From Actinobacillus vicugnae (lineage in GTDB: Bacteria; Pseudomonadota; Gammaproteobacteria; Enterobacterales; Pasteurellaceae), in NCBI RefSeq assembly GCF_901687125.1, contig NZ_CABFJY010000006.1, forward strand, positions 1 to 64,000: a stretch of 64,000 nucleotides of DNA, in the 5' to 3' direction. A model generated the notes under the pieces. The model saw only the letters and a program-made list of their open reading frames with translations. It searched no databases and was not told the DNA's origin. The stretch's first letter is position 1, and every line of letters starts with the position of its first letter. Both the position numbers and the translations under genes were made by a program. This document shows, in pieces, positions 55,389 to 64,000 of the stretch.

Positions 55389-55901
55389 CTATAGTGAGAG
55401 AATGGCTTGTTCACATAGCGCTACTACGTCTTCAAAACTACCACTAATATCAATGCGAGTTACATCAGGTTCATCAGCTTGCGGGATTTCGAGTGTTTCG
55501 AACTGACTTTTTAGCATTTCGGTTTTCATAAAATGCCCTTGACGCTTTTTCATACGTTCTAAAATTAATTCAAATGGACCATGTAGGTGAATAAATCTCA
55601 CCTTTTGATTACCTTGGCGAATGTGATCTCGATATTGTTTTTTCAATGCCGAGCAAACAATAATGCCAATTTCATTTTTTTGTTCAAGACTAAATGCCGC
55701 ATCATTAATGCGTTCTAGCCATGGAAAACGATCTTGATCATTTAATGGCTGCCCTTGGGCCATTTTTAGGATATTAGCTCTTGGGTGCAGATCATCACCG
55801 TCAATTAATTTAATCCCTAGACGGCGTGCGACTTCGCTGCCAATACTCGTTTTTCCTGTACTGGAAACCCCCATTAGAATAAAACTTTGACCAGATTTCA
55901 T
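55389..55901 (-). CDS. gntK: Gluconokinase
   Basis: GntK makes 6-phosphogluconate from gluconate and ATP for the pentose phosphate or Entner-Doudoroff route. The start at 55901 (170 residues) is preferred because AGGAGG then lies eight bases upstream, while the ATG two codons earlier overlaps it too closely. The P-loop GVSSTGKTSIG, DGDDLHPRANILKM and a RQGHFMK-type lid identify the family. It is divergent from gntT across two GntR operators. Confidence 0.95.
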   Translation of the reverse strand: MKSGQSFILMGVSSTGKTSIGSEVARRLGIKLIDGDDLHPRANILKMAQGQPLNDQDRFPWLERINDAAFSLEQKNEIGIIVCSALKKQYRDHIRQGNQKVRFIHLHGPFELILERMKKRQGHFMKTEMLKSQFETLEIPQADEPDVTRIDISGSFEDVVALCEQAILSL

Positions 55902-55946
55902 AGCCATTTCCTCCTGTTAAATACAACATAGCAAATTTTAACGTTT

Positions 55947-55964
55947 AATGTTACAGGTAACATT
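55947..55964. promoter_or_regulatory. GntR operator 1 (gntK side)
   Basis: AATGTTACAGGTAACATT is a perfect 8-bp inverted repeat with a 2-base centre. It matches the ATGTTAC-x-GTAACAT type of GntR operator and lies 46-63 bases before gntK. Confidence 0.88.
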
Positions 55965-55970
55965 AAATTT

Positions 55971-55986
55971 TGTGAGTTAGCTCTCA
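55971..55986. promoter_or_regulatory. Candidate CRP site between gntK and gntT
   Basis: TGTGAGTTAGCTCTCA matches nine of ten conserved CRP positions and lies between the two GntR operators, so it could activate either side when glucose is absent. Confidence 0.6.
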
Positions 55987-56036
55987 ATTTTAAAATTAAT
56001 TCTAACATTATATTTACAACACAAACGTTTAAATTT

Positions 56037-56053
56037 ATGTTACCAGTAACAAT
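56037..56053. promoter_or_regulatory. GntR operator 2 (gntT side)
   Basis: ATGTTACCAGTAACAAT is a second near-perfect GntR-type palindrome, ending 24 bases before the gntT start. With operator 1 about 90 bases away, looping by GntR is possible. Confidence 0.85.
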
Positions 56054-56077
56054 TAAATACTTCTGAATGAGGTTCTT

Positions 56078-57427
56078 ATGTTAATTTTTATTATGGTTGT
56101 TGCGATAATCGCACTGTTAGTATTGATTATAAAATTCAAAGTACATGCATTTGTTGCATTGCTGATCGTCAGTTTATTAACCGCATTAGCGGCTGGTATT
56201 CCTGTTGATAAAATTCTGCCAACCTTGCTAACAGGCTTTGGTAATACGCTCGCTTCGGTCGCATTATTAGTCGGCTTAGGCGCTATGATTGGACGTTTAT
56301 TGGAAATTACAGGTGGCGCTAAAATATTAGCCGATACGCTAATCAATAAATTCGGTGAACAAAAAGCGCCCTTTGCATTAGGGGTGGCGGCGTTGCTATT
56401 TGGTTTTCCGATTTTCTTTGATGCGGGTCTAGTAGTGATGTTACCCATCGTATTTAGTGTAGCGAAACAGTTTGGCGGTTCCGTATTACGTTATGCCTTC
56501 CCTGTAGCGGGGGCATTTGCGGTCATGCACGCATTTTTACCACCTCACCCAGGTCCAGTTGCCTCTGGCGATTTGCTTGGTGTGAATATGGGATTAATGG
56601 TTCTGGTCGGTTTAATTTGTGCGATTCCAACTTGGTACATTGGCACTTACTTATTCAGTATGCTTGTGAGTAAACGTGTTTATGTCGAACTTCCAAAAGC
56701 ATTTTTAAACAGCTCTGCCATTAGTGAAACCTCGGTACAAACGCCTCCTTCATTCGCTAGAGTATTATTTATTTTGCTATTACCAATTTTCTTAATTTTA
56801 TTTGATACAGGTTTAAATACCTTAAGCGTAGCAAAAGTGATTGATGGATCCGAACTTTGGGTGCAAAGCCTACGTTTAATTGGTAAAACACCTGTTGCAC
56901 TATTAATTACGTTATTGTTGGCAATTATGCTGTTGCGTGGTGAACGTAGCTACGAACAAATCGAAAGCTTATGTAACAATGCATTAGGTCCAATTTGTTC
57001 AATTATTTTAGTCACAGGCGCTGGCGGTATGTTTGGAGGGGTATTACGTGCAAGTGGTATTGGCGATGTACTCTCTGCAATGCTTTCGGATACTGGTATG
57101 CCAATTATCGTTGCAGCTTTTATTATTGCGGTAGCAATGCGTGTCGCCCAAGGTTCAGCAACCGTTGCACTCACTACGGCAGCTGCTTTAATTGCACCAA
57201 GTGTTGCAAATGCGACTGATTTAAGTCAGTTTGACCTTTGCTTTATTGTGATTGCGATAGCTTCTGGTGCAACAGTGCTTTCTCATGTGAATGATTCTGG
57301 TTTCTGGCTAATCAGCCGTTTCTTAGAAATGGATACTAAAACCACCTTAAAAACTTGGACAATGCTTGAAACCTCAATTGGTGTGGTAGGTTTTATAATT
57401 GCTCTTATCGGTAGTATTTTACTTTGA
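56078..57427 (+). CDS. gntT: Gluconate:H+ symporter (GntP family)
   Basis: The 449 residues have about 12-14 transmembrane segments and the GntP features KILADTLINKFGEQKAPFAL, FGFPIFFDAGLVVMLPIVFS, FLPPHPGPVASG and VAMRVAQGSATVALTTAA. It brings gluconate into the cell for GntK. GAGG precedes the start by seven bases. GntT, GntP and related forms cannot be told apart with certainty, but the gntR-gntK context supports gluconate. Confidence 0.93.
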   Translation: MLIFIMVVAIIALLVLIIKFKVHAFVALLIVSLLTALAAGIPVDKILPTLLTGFGNTLASVALLVGLGAMIGRLLEITGGAKILADTLINKFGEQKAPFALGVAALLFGFPIFFDAGLVVMLPIVFSVAKQFGGSVLRYAFPVAGAFAVMHAFLPPHPGPVASGDLLGVNMGLMVLVGLICAIPTWYIGTYLFSMLVSKRVYVELPKAFLNSSAISETSVQTPPSFARVLFILLLPIFLILFDTGLNTLSVAKVIDGSELWVQSLRLIGKTPVALLITLLLAIMLLRGERSYEQIESLCNNALGPICSIILVTGAGGMFGGVLRASGIGDVLSAMLSDTGMPIIVAAFIIAVAMRVAQGSATVALTTAAALIAPSVANATDLSQFDLCFIVIAIASGATVLSHVNDSGFWLISRFLEMDTKTTLKTWTMLETSIGVVGFIIALIGSILL

Positions 57428-57434
57428 TTCAACC

Positions 57435-57467
57435 AAGCCTTTTGTAAATAAGCAAAAGGCTTTTTTT
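57435..57467 (+). terminator. Rho-independent terminator after gntT
   Basis: AAGCCTTTTG pairs exactly with CAAAAGGCTT around eight bases and continues as seven T residues, 8 bases after the gntT stop. Confidence 0.93.
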
Positions 57468-57505
57468 ATAAAAAACTGATCTAGATCTCATATTTACGAT
57501 TATCT

Positions 57506-57523
57506 GTTTGCAAAAAAGCAAAC
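57506..57523 (+). promoter_or_regulatory. Palindrome upstream of manX
   Basis: GTTTGC and GCAAAC are separated by six A residues, 74-91 bases before manX. It could bind a regulator of the mannose PTS; it does not match an Mlc or NagC site that I know. No regulator gene is adjacent. Confidence 0.4.
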
Positions 57524-57596
57524 GATTGCATATGCTCGCAACACCGCTAAAGCGGTTTAGCAAACAAATACAACACAACTTATACAGAGGTGAAAA

Positions 57597-58565
57597 ATGG
57601 TGCATTTGATCATCGCCGCTCATGGCAAATTAGCTATTGAGTTGGTCAATTCCGCACAAATGGTATATGGAGAAACAGAGAATGTTCATCCTGTTATCTT
57701 TGTGCCAGGAGAAGGTCAAGATACGCTAGTCGAAAAATATGAAGCGATTATTGCAACGCTTCAACCTACCGATAGTGTATTATTCTTGGTCGATTTATTT
57801 GGCGGTAGCCCGTACAATGCGGCTGCCAGAATCGTAGCAAAACGTCCGCAAGACGATATTGTTACAGGCACAAACCTACCAATGCTACTCGAAGTAATGG
57901 ATGCCTCAGCGGAGGCTAAAACAGCAACAGAACTGGCTTCCACCGCTAAAGAAGTCGGACATTTAAGCGTTAAAACCTTCCACAATCCAGACTCAATCTC
58001 TCCAACGTCACAAGCTGAAACAACCACAGAAGAATCATCTAGCTTACCAGCTAATTATGATCCTAATGGGCGTATGAATATCTCATTAATGCGAATCGAC
58101 AGCCGTTTAATTCATGGGCAAGTGATGACTTCGTGGGCAAAAACAGTGAAATGCGAGGCAATTTTTGCGATCAGCGATGAAGTTGCCAACGATGATATTC
58201 GTCGAGAATTGTTACTGCAAATTGTACCTGAACACTTAAAAGGCTATGTCATCACGGTCGATAAAGCAATCAAAGTATGGCACAACCCGAAATATGCGGG
58301 AAAAAATATCATTTGGATTGTAACAAACCCATCCGATGTTGTTCGCCTTATTGAAGGCGGCGTAAAAATTAACACGGTAAATGTTGGTGGTATGACCTTC
58401 CGTGAAGGCGATAAATTAATCTCTCAAGCGGTGGCCATCAATCAAACGGATTTAGCCGCATTCTACAAACTAATCGATTTAGGCGTAGAGATGTCGCTCC
58501 AACAAGTGGCCGCTAACAAAAAAGAACCGCTTGATAAAGCCCGTCTTGATACAATCAAATTCTAA
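57597..58565 (+). CDS. manX: Mannose-family PTS EIIAB component
   Basis: The 322 residues combine an EIIA domain (about 1-130, phosphorylated His9 in IIAAHGKLA), a Pro/Ser/Thr/Glu-rich linker (about 132-157) and an EIIB domain with His173 in DSRLIHGQV. It takes phosphate from HPr and gives it to the incoming sugar. Typical substrates are mannose, glucose and glucosamine. GAGGTG precedes the start. It is first in the manXYZ operon. Confidence 0.97.
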   Translation: MVHLIIAAHGKLAIELVNSAQMVYGETENVHPVIFVPGEGQDTLVEKYEAIIATLQPTDSVLFLVDLFGGSPYNAAARIVAKRPQDDIVTGTNLPMLLEVMDASAEAKTATELASTAKEVGHLSVKTFHNPDSISPTSQAETTTEESSSLPANYDPNGRMNISLMRIDSRLIHGQVMTSWAKTVKCEAIFAISDEVANDDIRRELLLQIVPEHLKGYVITVDKAIKVWHNPKYAGKNIIWIVTNPSDVVRLIEGGVKINTVNVGGMTFREGDKLISQAVAINQTDLAAFYKLIDLGVEMSLQQVAANKKEPLDKARLDTIKF

Positions 58566-58579
58566 TTAAGGATTCAATT

Positions 58580-59374
58580 ATGACTAGTATTGAAATTATT
58601 TTAGTAACCCTTGTGGCTGCGATTTGTGGTATGGGTTCTGTGCTTGATGAACGCCAAACTCACCGTCCATTGGTAGCTTGTACACTAATTGGCTGGGTGT
58701 TAGGCGATTTACAAACAGGTATTATCGTTGGCGGTACACTTGAAATGTTAGCACTTGGTTGGATGAACGTGGGTGCTGCAATGGCTCCAGATGCTGCATT
58801 AGCTTCTGTGATTGCTGCTATTCTTGTTATCAAAGGTGGTCAAGATAAAGGTACTGCCATTGCGATTGCCGTGCCAGTAGCGGCAGCTGGTCAGGTGCTC
58901 ACCATTTTCGTACGTACCTTAACCATTTTCCTACAACATAAAGCAGATAAATTTGCTGAACAGGCTAACTTCCGTGGTATTGAATTTTGCCATTTTGCAG
59001 GGCTTTCATTACAGGCATTGCGTGTCGCGATTCCAACTTTCTTCGTTGCACTTGTGGCCGGGACCGATACAGTGACTGAAGCATTAAATGCAATTCCTGA
59101 AGTAGTAACTCGTGGCTTACAAATTGCTGGTGGCTTTATTGTGGTTGTAGGTTATGCGATGGTAATTAATATGATGCGTGCAGGCACATTAATGCCATTC
59201 TTCTTTATGGGCTTTGTAATTGCTTCATTCTCAAACTACAACTTAGTAGGTTTGGGTTTCTTAGGTGCGTGTTTAGCAATGCTTTATATCCAATTAAATC
59301 CACAATTTAACCCGTCAGCAAATGCGCCTCGAACTACTAAAAAATTAGCGGATAACGAGTTAGAAGGTCTATAA
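58580..59374 (+). CDS. manY: Mannose-family PTS EIIC component
   Basis: The 264-residue membrane protein has the PTS EIIC mannose/sorbose pattern: MGSVLDERQTHRPLVACTLI, GWVLGDLQTGIIVGGTLEML and MNVGAAMAPDAALASVIAA. With ManZ it forms the sugar channel. It begins 15 bases after manX with AAGGATT as its ribosome-binding site. Confidence 0.96.
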   Translation: MTSIEIILVTLVAAICGMGSVLDERQTHRPLVACTLIGWVLGDLQTGIIVGGTLEMLALGWMNVGAAMAPDAALASVIAAILVIKGGQDKGTAIAIAVPVAAAGQVLTIFVRTLTIFLQHKADKFAEQANFRGIEFCHFAGLSLQALRVAIPTFFVALVAGTDTVTEALNAIPEVVTRGLQIAGGFIVVVGYAMVINMMRAGTLMPFFFMGFVIASFSNYNLVGLGFLGACLAMLYIQLNPQFNPSANAPRTTKKLADNELEGL

Positions 59375-59384
59375 GGAGTAAATT

Positions 59385-60212
59385 ATGTCAGAGAAAAAAC
59401 AACTTACCAAAGCAGATATTCGTGCAACTTATTGGCGTTCAACTTTCCTGTTAGGATCATTTAACTTTGAGCGTATGCAATCTATGGGCTTCTGCGTGTC
59501 GATGATCCCAACAATTAAACGTTTATACAGCCGTAAAGAAGATCAAGCAGCCGCATTAAAACGCCATTTAGAGTTCTTCAATACTCAGCCTTGGGTTGGC
59601 TCGGCGATTATGGGCGTAACTTCTGCGATGGAGCAAGAACGTGCTAATGGTGCAGATATTGATGATGCAGCAATCAGCGGGGTAAAAGTCGGTCTTATGG
59701 GACCTCTTGCTGGGGTGGGCGACCCCATTTTCTGGGGAACGTTACGCCCAGTTCTTGCCGCTCTTGGCGCAGGTTTAGCGATTAGCGGTAGTATTTTAGG
59801 TCCATTATTATTTTTCATCGGTATCAACCTTTGCCGTGCGCTCACTCGTTGGTACGGCTTCAAATACGGCTATCAAAAAGGAACAGAAATTGTATCGGAT
59901 ATGGGAGGTGGTCGTCTGCAAAAAGTAACCCAAGGCGCATCTATTCTCGGTTTATTTGTGATGGGGTCCTTAGTGTCGAAATGGACGAGTATCAATATTC
60001 CGTTTGAACTTTCTCGCTATAAAAACGCCATGGGCGAAGAGGTTGTTACCACGGTGCAAAGTGTGTTGAATGACTTATTGCCAGGACTTGCCGCATTGCT
60101 ACTGACCTTCTTCTGTATGTGGTTATTACGTAAGAAAGTTAATGCGATGTATATTATCTTCGGTCTATTTGGTGTGGGCATTTTAGGTTATTGGTTAGGT
60201 ATTTTAGCTTAA
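59385..60212 (+). CDS. manZ: Mannose-family PTS EIID component
   Basis: The 275 residues match EIID: LTKADIRATYWRSTFLLGSF, NFERMQSMGFCVSMIPTIKR, GVKVGLMGPLAGVGDPIFWG and a C-terminal pair of membrane helices. It is coupled to manY (10-base gap, AAGGAG ribosome-binding site) and followed by a strong terminator. Confidence 0.96.
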   Translation: MSEKKQLTKADIRATYWRSTFLLGSFNFERMQSMGFCVSMIPTIKRLYSRKEDQAAALKRHLEFFNTQPWVGSAIMGVTSAMEQERANGADIDDAAISGVKVGLMGPLAGVGDPIFWGTLRPVLAALGAGLAISGSILGPLLFFIGINLCRALTRWYGFKYGYQKGTEIVSDMGGGRLQKVTQGASILGLFVMGSLVSKWTSINIPFELSRYKNAMGEEVVTTVQSVLNDLLPGLAALLLTFFCMWLLRKKVNAMYIIFGLFGVGILGYWLGILA

Positions 60213-60229
60213 TCAAAACAGATGCCATT

Positions 60230-60262
60230 TACCCTCTCTTTCGTTAAGAGAGGGTATTTTTT
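60230..60262 (+). terminator. Terminator after manZ
   Basis: TACCCTCTCTT pairs with AAGAGAGGGTA around a 5-base loop, followed by TTTTTTA, 18 bases after the manZ stop. Confidence 0.93.
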
Positions 60263-60299
60263 ATAATGACAAGCGCTCAAATTTACAGGAAATTTTGCT

Positions 60300-60668
60300 A
60301 TGGATTTAAAAAAAGCACTTAAGGGACCCGAACAGCCTTATATCAAAAATAGCTCAATGCTTATTACCGCCTTATTTATTATTGCAGGCGTATTGTATTA
60401 TCCAACGCATGGTTACGGCTCAGTGATAGCACTAGCCGCTGCGGTTATTGTGATGTTCGGTCAAAAAATGTTAATTAGTCAAACCCGTAAATATTTCGCT
60501 GAAATGTACGCGGCAAAACAGCAATTTGAACTTTCTAACAACCTAGATTATTTGGAATTTATCCGCTTGCGTGCAACGCAAATGTTAAACGATAACAAAG
60601 TGCTTTCTGATCAAGCTAAGCAGGAAATTGAGGTACTGCTACAATTTGTACAACAACATACTGATTAA
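60300..60668 (+). CDS. Small two-helix membrane protein of unknown function
   Basis: The 122-residue protein has two hydrophobic helices (about 18-37 and 43-60) separated by PTHGYG, and a helical soluble tail of about 60 residues ending in LLQFVQQHTD. No motif is recognised. Its start lies 38 bases after the manZ terminator and its ribosome-binding site is GGAAA. It follows the man operon in the same direction and could depend on read-through. Unrelated to ManO (DUF956) as far as I can see. Confidence 0.65.
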   Translation: MDLKKALKGPEQPYIKNSSMLITALFIIAGVLYYPTHGYGSVIALAAAVIVMFGQKMLISQTRKYFAEMYAAKQQFELSNNLDYLEFIRLRATQMLNDNKVLSDQAKQEIEVLLQFVQQHTD

Positions 60669-60833
60669 TCGAAAGCGGTCTAATTTCCTCAACATTTTCG
60701 GTATTCCGTAGCAGTTACATAAGCATTTTTTGTAAGGACGGGCAGAAGATCCGTCCCGACATCATTGAAATAAATTCGCTCTTTTGTGCATTTTCAACAT
60801 AATTTCGAAAATGTTGACTGCTTGTTACTTGTC

Positions 60834-61622
60834 TTAAAATAGCTTATTCAAAACTAAAGCAATACCATCTTCATTATTTGAAGCGGTGACATAATCTGCA
60901 ACAGCTTTTACCTCATCAGGCGCATTCGCCATGGCAACACTAAAGCCTGCGTATTGCAACATATCCAAATCATTAAAATTATCGCCAAATGCCATAATTT
61001 GCTCGGTATCGAGCCCCATTTTTTGCTGCATAAAACGGATCGCGGCGGACTTCGTCGCCTCACGATTCATAATCTCCAAATATTCCGCTTTGGAACGATG
61101 AATCGATAGTTGCGGAAATTGTGGCTTTAATTGCGTTTCTAACCGCTGAATCTCGCTCGCTTCTCCAATCACCAACACTTTGTGCGCTTTGGTAAGATTT
61201 TCGCCTTTTTTGACCGCTTGTAAGCCTGTAATTTTCGCTTCTTGTTGCGTCCAGCAATTATCAACATCATTGCTAAACCAAAGCGTGTCTAAATAGTAAT
61301 TGATCGATAAATGTTGAAAAGGCTGTAACTGTTGATCTAGTTGTGCAAGATCATTTGCTTCAATAGCTACACTATAAAGTGGGCTAAGATCACGATCTAA
61401 TATTAATGCTCCACTGTAACAAATGATCGCTTGAGCGGTTTTAAGTTGCTGAGTATAAGGCGTGATAGCTAAAGGAGGGCGTGCTGAAACGAGGATAAAA
61501 GGAATGTTTAATTGAGTTAAACGCTGAATAGCGACGAGCGTATTTGGGCTAATTTGATGCTGATCATTGAGTAACGTGCCGTCAATATCGCTAAAAACCG
61601 CTTGATAATGAGTCAGTTGCAT
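60834..61622 (-). CDS. HAD-superfamily sugar phosphatase (Cof type)
   Basis: The 262 residues belong to the Cof/YidA HAD-IIB group: nucleophile Asp12 in FSDIDGTLLND, motif II ILVSARPP, Lys in the cap-C2 region, and motif IV FGDNFNDLDMLQYAGFSVAM with VADYVTASNNEDGIALVL at the end. It dephosphorylates sugar phosphates or similar small molecules. Its start faces oriC and it is transcribed away from it, on the leading strand of the leftward fork. Confidence 0.93.
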   Translation of the reverse strand: MQLTHYQAVFSDIDGTLLNDQHQISPNTLVAIQRLTQLNIPFILVSARPPLAITPYTQQLKTAQAIICYSGALILDRDLSPLYSVAIEANDLAQLDQQLQPFQHLSINYYLDTLWFSNDVDNCWTQQEAKITGLQAVKKGENLTKAHKVLVIGEASEIQRLETQLKPQFPQLSIHRSKAEYLEIMNREATKSAAIRFMQQKMGLDTEQIMAFGDNFNDLDMLQYAGFSVAMANAPDEVKAVADYVTASNNEDGIALVLNKLF

Positions 61623-61649
61623 AAGGTTTACTCCTCTATTTTACCTTGT

Positions 61650-62050
61650 ATATTTGTAGCCTATTATATGCTTTTTAAACAAAAATTAATCAAAATAATT
61701 TATTTTTACCTGTGGATAACTTATCATTTTTCTCTTTAAAACTTGAGATCTACTCTTGAATAACTTTTAAAATAAACCTATCTGTGGATAACTTTGCTAT
61801 TTATCCACAATTAAGATCGAACTAACATTCAAGATCTTTATATAATAAGATCGTTTCTAACCCCCTGATTTTACATAGGAAAACGGAGTTATCCTCATAA
61901 AAAACGTTATCTAATAATAACTATAATAAAGATCTTTATATATAGATCTCTCTTATTAATAGCGATCCAAAGATCACAATATAGATCTTAGATTTAGATC
62001 CTAAAAATGCATTTTCCAGATCGTGCGGTTTTAAGGTAGAATAGCGATCT
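61650..62050. other. oriC: Chromosomal replication origin oriC
   Basis: The 474-base non-coding gap upstream of mnmG has three perfect DnaA boxes: TGTGGATAA at 61711 and 61783, and its complement TTATCCACA at 61801. A fourth box with one mismatch, TTATCCTCA, is at 61889. Between 61747 and 62049 there are 12 GATC methylation sites, about ten times the chance number. The right part (about 61905-62010) is very AT-rich with repeated GATCT-type 11-13-mers, as in the DNA unwinding element. The DUE is on the mnmG side and the boxes further away, the E. coli arrangement. Boundaries are approximate. Confidence 0.92.
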
Positions 62051-62096
62051 TTTTATTTAAGTAAAATTTGAACATAAAACAAGCAAGGCAAAGAAA

Positions 62097-63989
62097 ATGA
62101 TTTATCGTGAAATTTACGATGTAATTGTGGTTGGTGGTGGCCACGCAGGGACAGAAGCAGCGCTTGCGCCTGCCCGTATGGGACTAAAAACCCTACTTTT
62201 AACACATAACGTAGATACTTTAGGGCAAATGTCTTGTAACCCAGCTATTGGCGGTATTGGTAAAGGGCATTTAGTAAAAGAGATCGATGCGATGGGTGGT
62301 TTAATGGCGATTGCAACCGACCAAGCAGGGATCCAATTCCGTACTTTAAACAGTTCGAAAGGGCCTGCTGTTCGTGCTACTCGTGCGCAAGCAGACCGTG
62401 TGCTTTACCGCCAAGCGGTGCGTACTGCGTTAGAAAATCAACCGAATTTAGATATTTTCCAACAAGAAGTGGTTGATATTTTAGTTGAAAATAACCGAGT
62501 GGTTGGTGCCGTAACCAAAATGGGACTTACCTTTAAAGCACGTTCAGTTATTTTAACTGCAGGGACTTTCCTTGCAGGTAAAATTCATATTGGTTTAGAT
62601 AACTATACGGGCGGCCGTGCAGGTGATCCTGCGGCAACGATGTTGGCTGATCGCCTGCGTGATCTCAATTTACGTGTAGATCGTCTTAAAACGGGTACTC
62701 CGCCACGTTTAGACGCGCGCACGATCAATTTTGATGTATTAGCAAAACAACATGGCGATGAACAACTTCCAGTGATGTCATTTATGGGCTCGGTAGATCT
62801 TCACCCACGCCAAATTCCTTGCTATATCACGCACACAAATGAACAAACCCATGATTTGATCCGTAATAGCTTAGATCGTAGCCCAATGTACACAGGTATT
62901 ATTGAAGGGATCGGTCCTCGTTATTGCCCATCGATCGAAGATAAAGTCATGCGCTTTAGTGATCGTAACAGCCATCAGATCTATCTTGAACCTGAAGGGT
63001 TAACCACAATTGAAGTTTATCCGAACGGCATTTCAACCAGCTTACCGTTTGATGTGCAAATGGGGATCGTGAATTCAATGAAAGGTTTAGAAAACACACG
63101 TATTCTTAAACCTGGTTATGCGATTGAATATGATTATTTCGACCCTCGTGATCTCAAGCCAACTTTAGAAACTAAAGCAATTGAAGGTTTGTTCTTTGCG
63201 GGTCAAATTAACGGTACTACGGGCTATGAAGAAGCTGCGGCTCAAGGTTTATTAGCGGGTATTAATGCGGCATTACAGGTACAAGGCAAAGAGGCTTGGT
63301 TCCCAACACGTGATCTCGCTTACACAGGTGTACTGGTTGATGATCTTTGTACATTAGGCACAAAAGAGCCATACCGTGTATTTACTTCACGTGCTGAATA
63401 TCGTTTATTACTACGTGAAGATAATGCGGATATCCGTTTAACGCCAATTGCTCAGCAATTAGGTTTGATTGATGATGCACGTTGGGCAAGATTCAATCAA
63501 AAAATGGAAAATATTGAGCGTGAACGTGAGCGTTTAAAACAAATTTGGATTCACCCTCAATCTGAACATTTAGCTGCGGTAAATGAATTGGTGAGTAGCC
63601 CATTAACCCGTGAAGCAAGCGGTGAAGATTTATTACGTCGCCCAGAAATAACTTATGACAAGCTAACTCAAGTTGCTGCATTTGCGCCTGCTTTGGAAGA
63701 TAAACAAGCAGCAGAACAAGTAGAAATTTCGATTAAATATCAAGGCTATATCGAACATCAACAAAACGAAATCGAGCGCCATAAACGTCACGAAAACACG
63801 CTTATCCCGCCAGAGTTTGACTACGACAAAGTAGAAAGCCTCTCTAACGAAGTGCGAGCCAAACTTATGCAGCATCGCCCAGTTTCTATCGGACAAGCGA
63901 GCCGCATTTCAGGGATTACGCCTGCGGCGATCTCGATTTTACTGGTGAATCTGAAGAAACAAGGCATGCTGAAACGAGGCGAGTTATAA
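62097..63989 (+). CDS. mnmG: tRNA uridine 5-carboxymethylaminomethyl synthesis enzyme MnmG (GidA)
   Basis: MnmG with MnmE installs the cmnm5 group at U34 of several tRNAs, using FAD and methylenetetrahydrofolate. The 630 residues begin [20 protein letters not shown] (FAD Rossmann motif GGGHAG). They continue [31 protein letters not shown] and [15 protein letters not shown], and end in the helical MnmE-contact domain ([20 protein letters not shown]). Length is normal. It is the first gene to the right of oriC and is co-directional with the fork, as in E. coli. Confidence 0.98.
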   Translation: MIYREIYDVIVVGGGHAGTEAALAPARMGLKTLLLTHNVDTLGQMSCNPAIGGIGKGHLVKEIDAMGGLMAIATDQAGIQFRTLNSSKGPAVRATRAQADRVLYRQAVRTALENQPNLDIFQQEVVDILVENNRVVGAVTKMGLTFKARSVILTAGTFLAGKIHIGLDNYTGGRAGDPAATMLADRLRDLNLRVDRLKTGTPPRLDARTINFDVLAKQHGDEQLPVMSFMGSVDLHPRQIPCYITHTNEQTHDLIRNSLDRSPMYTGIIEGIGPRYCPSIEDKVMRFSDRNSHQIYLEPEGLTTIEVYPNGISTSLPFDVQMGIVNSMKGLENTRILKPGYAIEYDYFDPRDLKPTLETKAIEGLFFAGQINGTTGYEEAAAQGLLAGINAALQVQGKEAWFPTRDLAYTGVLVDDLCTLGTKEPYRVFTSRAEYRLLLREDNADIRLTPIAQQLGLIDDARWARFNQKMENIERERERLKQIWIHPQSEHLAAVNELVSSPLTREASGEDLLRRPEITYDKLTQVAAFAPALEDKQAAEQVEISIKYQGYIEHQQNEIERHKRHENTLIPPEFDYDKVESLSNEVRAKLMQHRPVSIGQASRISGITPAAISILLVNLKKQGMLKRGEL

Positions 63990-64000
63990 TTCCTCATTTT

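Noticed and set aside
61060-61257. Minus-strand frame of 65 codons inside the HAD phosphatase gene
   Set aside because: It is an alternative frame of a well-supported gene with no independent signals.

Overview
This window comes from the chromosome of a member of the Pasteurellaceae. The clearest sign is the DNA uptake signal core ACAAGCGGT (often followed by CAAATTT), scattered through both strands and concentrated between genes. That is the variant typical of the Actinobacillus pleuropneumoniae / Mannheimia / Bibersteinia branch rather than the Haemophilus AAGTGCGGT form. Gene order and protein sequences fit as well: an intact rsfS-rlmH-mrdA-rodA-rlpA-dacA-ybeD-lipB-lipA block, the ula regulon, a rbs operon, and oriC next to mnmG. 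The DNA is AT-rich. I see no rRNA, tRNA, CRISPR array, transposase or phage gene.

Layout. 0-0.8 kb: the edge of a type VI secretion locus (start of vgrG, complete hcp). 1.3-2.5 kb: L-lactate dehydrogenase. 2.8-10.6 kb: a complete L-ascorbate utilisation regulon. On the minus strand are ulaG, ulaR, two inserted small genes, ulaE and ulaF. Divergent from them are a fused ulaA-ulaB, ulaC and ulaD. The shared control region carries a perfect CRP site and helically phased repeats likely bound by UlaR. 10.7-16.6 kb: an accessory stretch with a His-rich surface protein, TetR, XRE and LysR regulators, a broken flavin-reductase-type gene, an acetyltransferase, a Cys-nucleophile hydrolase and several copies of a dispersed repeat. 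16.8-25.8 kb: K+/H+ antiporter, BetT-type choline transporter, threonine synthase, a YccS-type membrane protein and small unknowns. 25.8-33.6 kb: tannase-family esterase, PFL/ACT-domain pair, Dps, a lone PAS sensor with a diflavin reductase, and a lipoprotein.

33.7-44.8 kb: the conserved lipoate / cell elongation / ribosome block and mutS, all on the minus strand. 45-47.4 kb: cystine-type ABC transporter. 47.7-54.2 kb: ychJ and the ribose operon, read rbsR-rbsD-rbsA-rbsC-rbsB-rbsK. 54.3-57.4 kb: the gluconate regulon (gntR, gntK, gntT) with two GntR operators and a CRP site. 57.6-60.7 kb: mannose-family PTS. 60.8-61.6 kb: a HAD phosphatase. 61.65-62.05 kb: the replication origin oriC, with DnaA boxes and 12 GATC sites, followed by mnmG.

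Taken together, the window is the left flank of oriC. About two thirds of its genes run leftward, with the replication fork. It is rich in sugar and sugar-acid uptake (ascorbate, ribose, gluconate, mannose-type), several loci with recognisable CRP sites. The least explained parts are an apparent two-gene insertion in the ula operon (a secreted small protein plus a ferredoxin-like gene that has lost ligand cysteines and is frameshifted), the orphan Aer-type PAS protein, a standalone protein resembling a protease propeptide, and several families of hairpin repeats that serve as terminators.
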